NCBI GenBank assembly: GCA_022759035.1
Contig: JAEMQD010000150.1
Span: 1 to 35,791, forward strand
Source of the DNA: Thiotrichales bacterium
GTDB lineage: Bacteria > Pseudomonadota > Gammaproteobacteria > Thiomicrospirales > Thiomicrospiraceae
Direction of reading: 5' to 3'
Length of the DNA: 35,791 nt
Shown here piece after piece: positions 35,537 to 35,791 of this stretch. Position numbers and translations under genes: made by a program. The notes beneath the pieces were generated by a model. That model saw only the letters and a list, made by a program, of their open reading frames with translations, was not told the origin of the DNA and ran no database searches. Positions within the stretch are counted from its first letter, which is position 1, and each line of letters opens with the position of its first letter.

Positions 35537-35565
35537 ATTGTACGCTGAGATGAGGGGGAGTTCAA
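35537..35565 (-). promoter_or_regulatory. Sigma70-type promoter of the yciB operon
   Basis: On the minus strand, TTGAAC, a spacer of exactly 17 bases, then TACAAT (five of six to the -10 consensus). The expected transcription start lies near 35530, about 25 bases before the yciB GTG. This is the best promoter I could find in the window, and it would drive all six genes down to the terminator at 31091-31118. Upstream of it, 35566-35743 holds nothing I can identify beyond the tRNA 3' flank. Confidence 0.7.
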
Positions 35566-35743
35566 AGGCTATTTACGTTATGGTGCAACTGTGTTGCTTT
35601 CGCGCTTCAGCAAGTTGTTTTCTCTATTGTAATCAAGGTCGAAACTGTATATGGTAACAGGCTAAATTAGCTAGGTAGAATTGATGAAAATCAACAACAA
35701 CAAAATATAGGGAAAAGGAGCCTAGCCTAATGCCAAAAATAAA

Positions 35744-35791
35744 TGGGGTGAGTGATGGGGATCGAACCCACGACAACAGGAATCACAATCC
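35744..35791 (-). tRNA. tRNA-His (GTG), 3' part; cut by the window end
   Basis: Read on the minus strand, the last 48 bases are the 3' portion of a tRNA: anticodon loop TTGTGAT with anticodon GTG (plus-strand 35784-35786), anticodon stem strand TCCTG, variable region, T-arm GTGGG-TTCGATC-CCCAT, acceptor strand CACTCAC, discriminator C73 and encoded CCA (35744-35746). C73 with anticodon GTG is specific to tRNA-His. The 5' half, with the D-arm and the extra G-1, lies outside the window. Confidence 0.92.

Overview
The window reads as chromosomal DNA of a Gram-negative gammaproteobacterium with fairly low GC. The strongest sign is the block tsaE-amidase-mutL-miaA-hfq-hflX-hflK-hflC-hisZ-purA (17.9-29.1 kb). 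That is the usual gammaproteobacterial order, in the version with hisZ between hflC and purA that is absent from enterobacteria. Lipid A and Kdo genes (lpxH, lpxK, kdsB), a histidine tRNA with C73, and endonuclease-type MutL agree with this. I cannot name the order or genus. I see no prophage, insertion sequence or CRISPR array; nearly all of the window is ordinary core chromosome.

Layout. (1) 24-875 (+): an HDOD regulator. (2) 894-5918 (-): five-gene envelope operon, read right to left: GT39 glycosyltransferase, flippase-like membrane protein, GT9 glycosyltransferase, exported cyclophilin, LpxH. (3) 5919-6096: terminator hairpin plus a separate 38-base palindrome. (4) 6097-6588 (-) yajQ, divergent from (5) 6698-12379 (+): LonH-like protease, ComEC, LpxK, Trm112/YcaR-like protein, KdsB, ending in a strong hairpin. 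(6) proS (-) diverging from dgt (+), then a lone CheV (+). (7) queG (-) diverging from the tsaE-to-purA run, followed by ppiD (+) and a two-way terminator. (8) 31135-35504 (-): six-gene operon with a good sigma70-type promoter at 35537-35565: YciB, YciI-like, half-length asparaginase-like protein, EamA transporter, and two proteins I do not recognise. (9) The window ends inside a tRNA-His gene (-).

How the genes work together. Several serve the envelope: LpxH and LpxK make lipid A, KdsB activates Kdo, the GT39/GT9/flippase operon probably decorates a surface glycan, and the amidase, PpiD and exported cyclophilin act on peptidoglycan or periplasmic proteins. MutL, ComEC and Dgt handle DNA or its precursors. 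MiaA, QueG, TsaE, ProS and the Trm112-like protein serve tRNA or translation. Hfq, HflX and HflKC are post-transcriptional and quality-control factors.

The least explained part is the tail of the last operon (31135-33231). One gene encodes a very acidic protein with no lysine or arginine for 196 residues. The next encodes a single-pass membrane protein with coiled-coil flanks. This is my best candidate for something undescribed. Second-tier points are a ComEC whose metallo-beta-lactamase-like domain has lost its metal ligands, a stand-alone asparaginase N-terminal domain, and the 38-base palindrome after yajQ.
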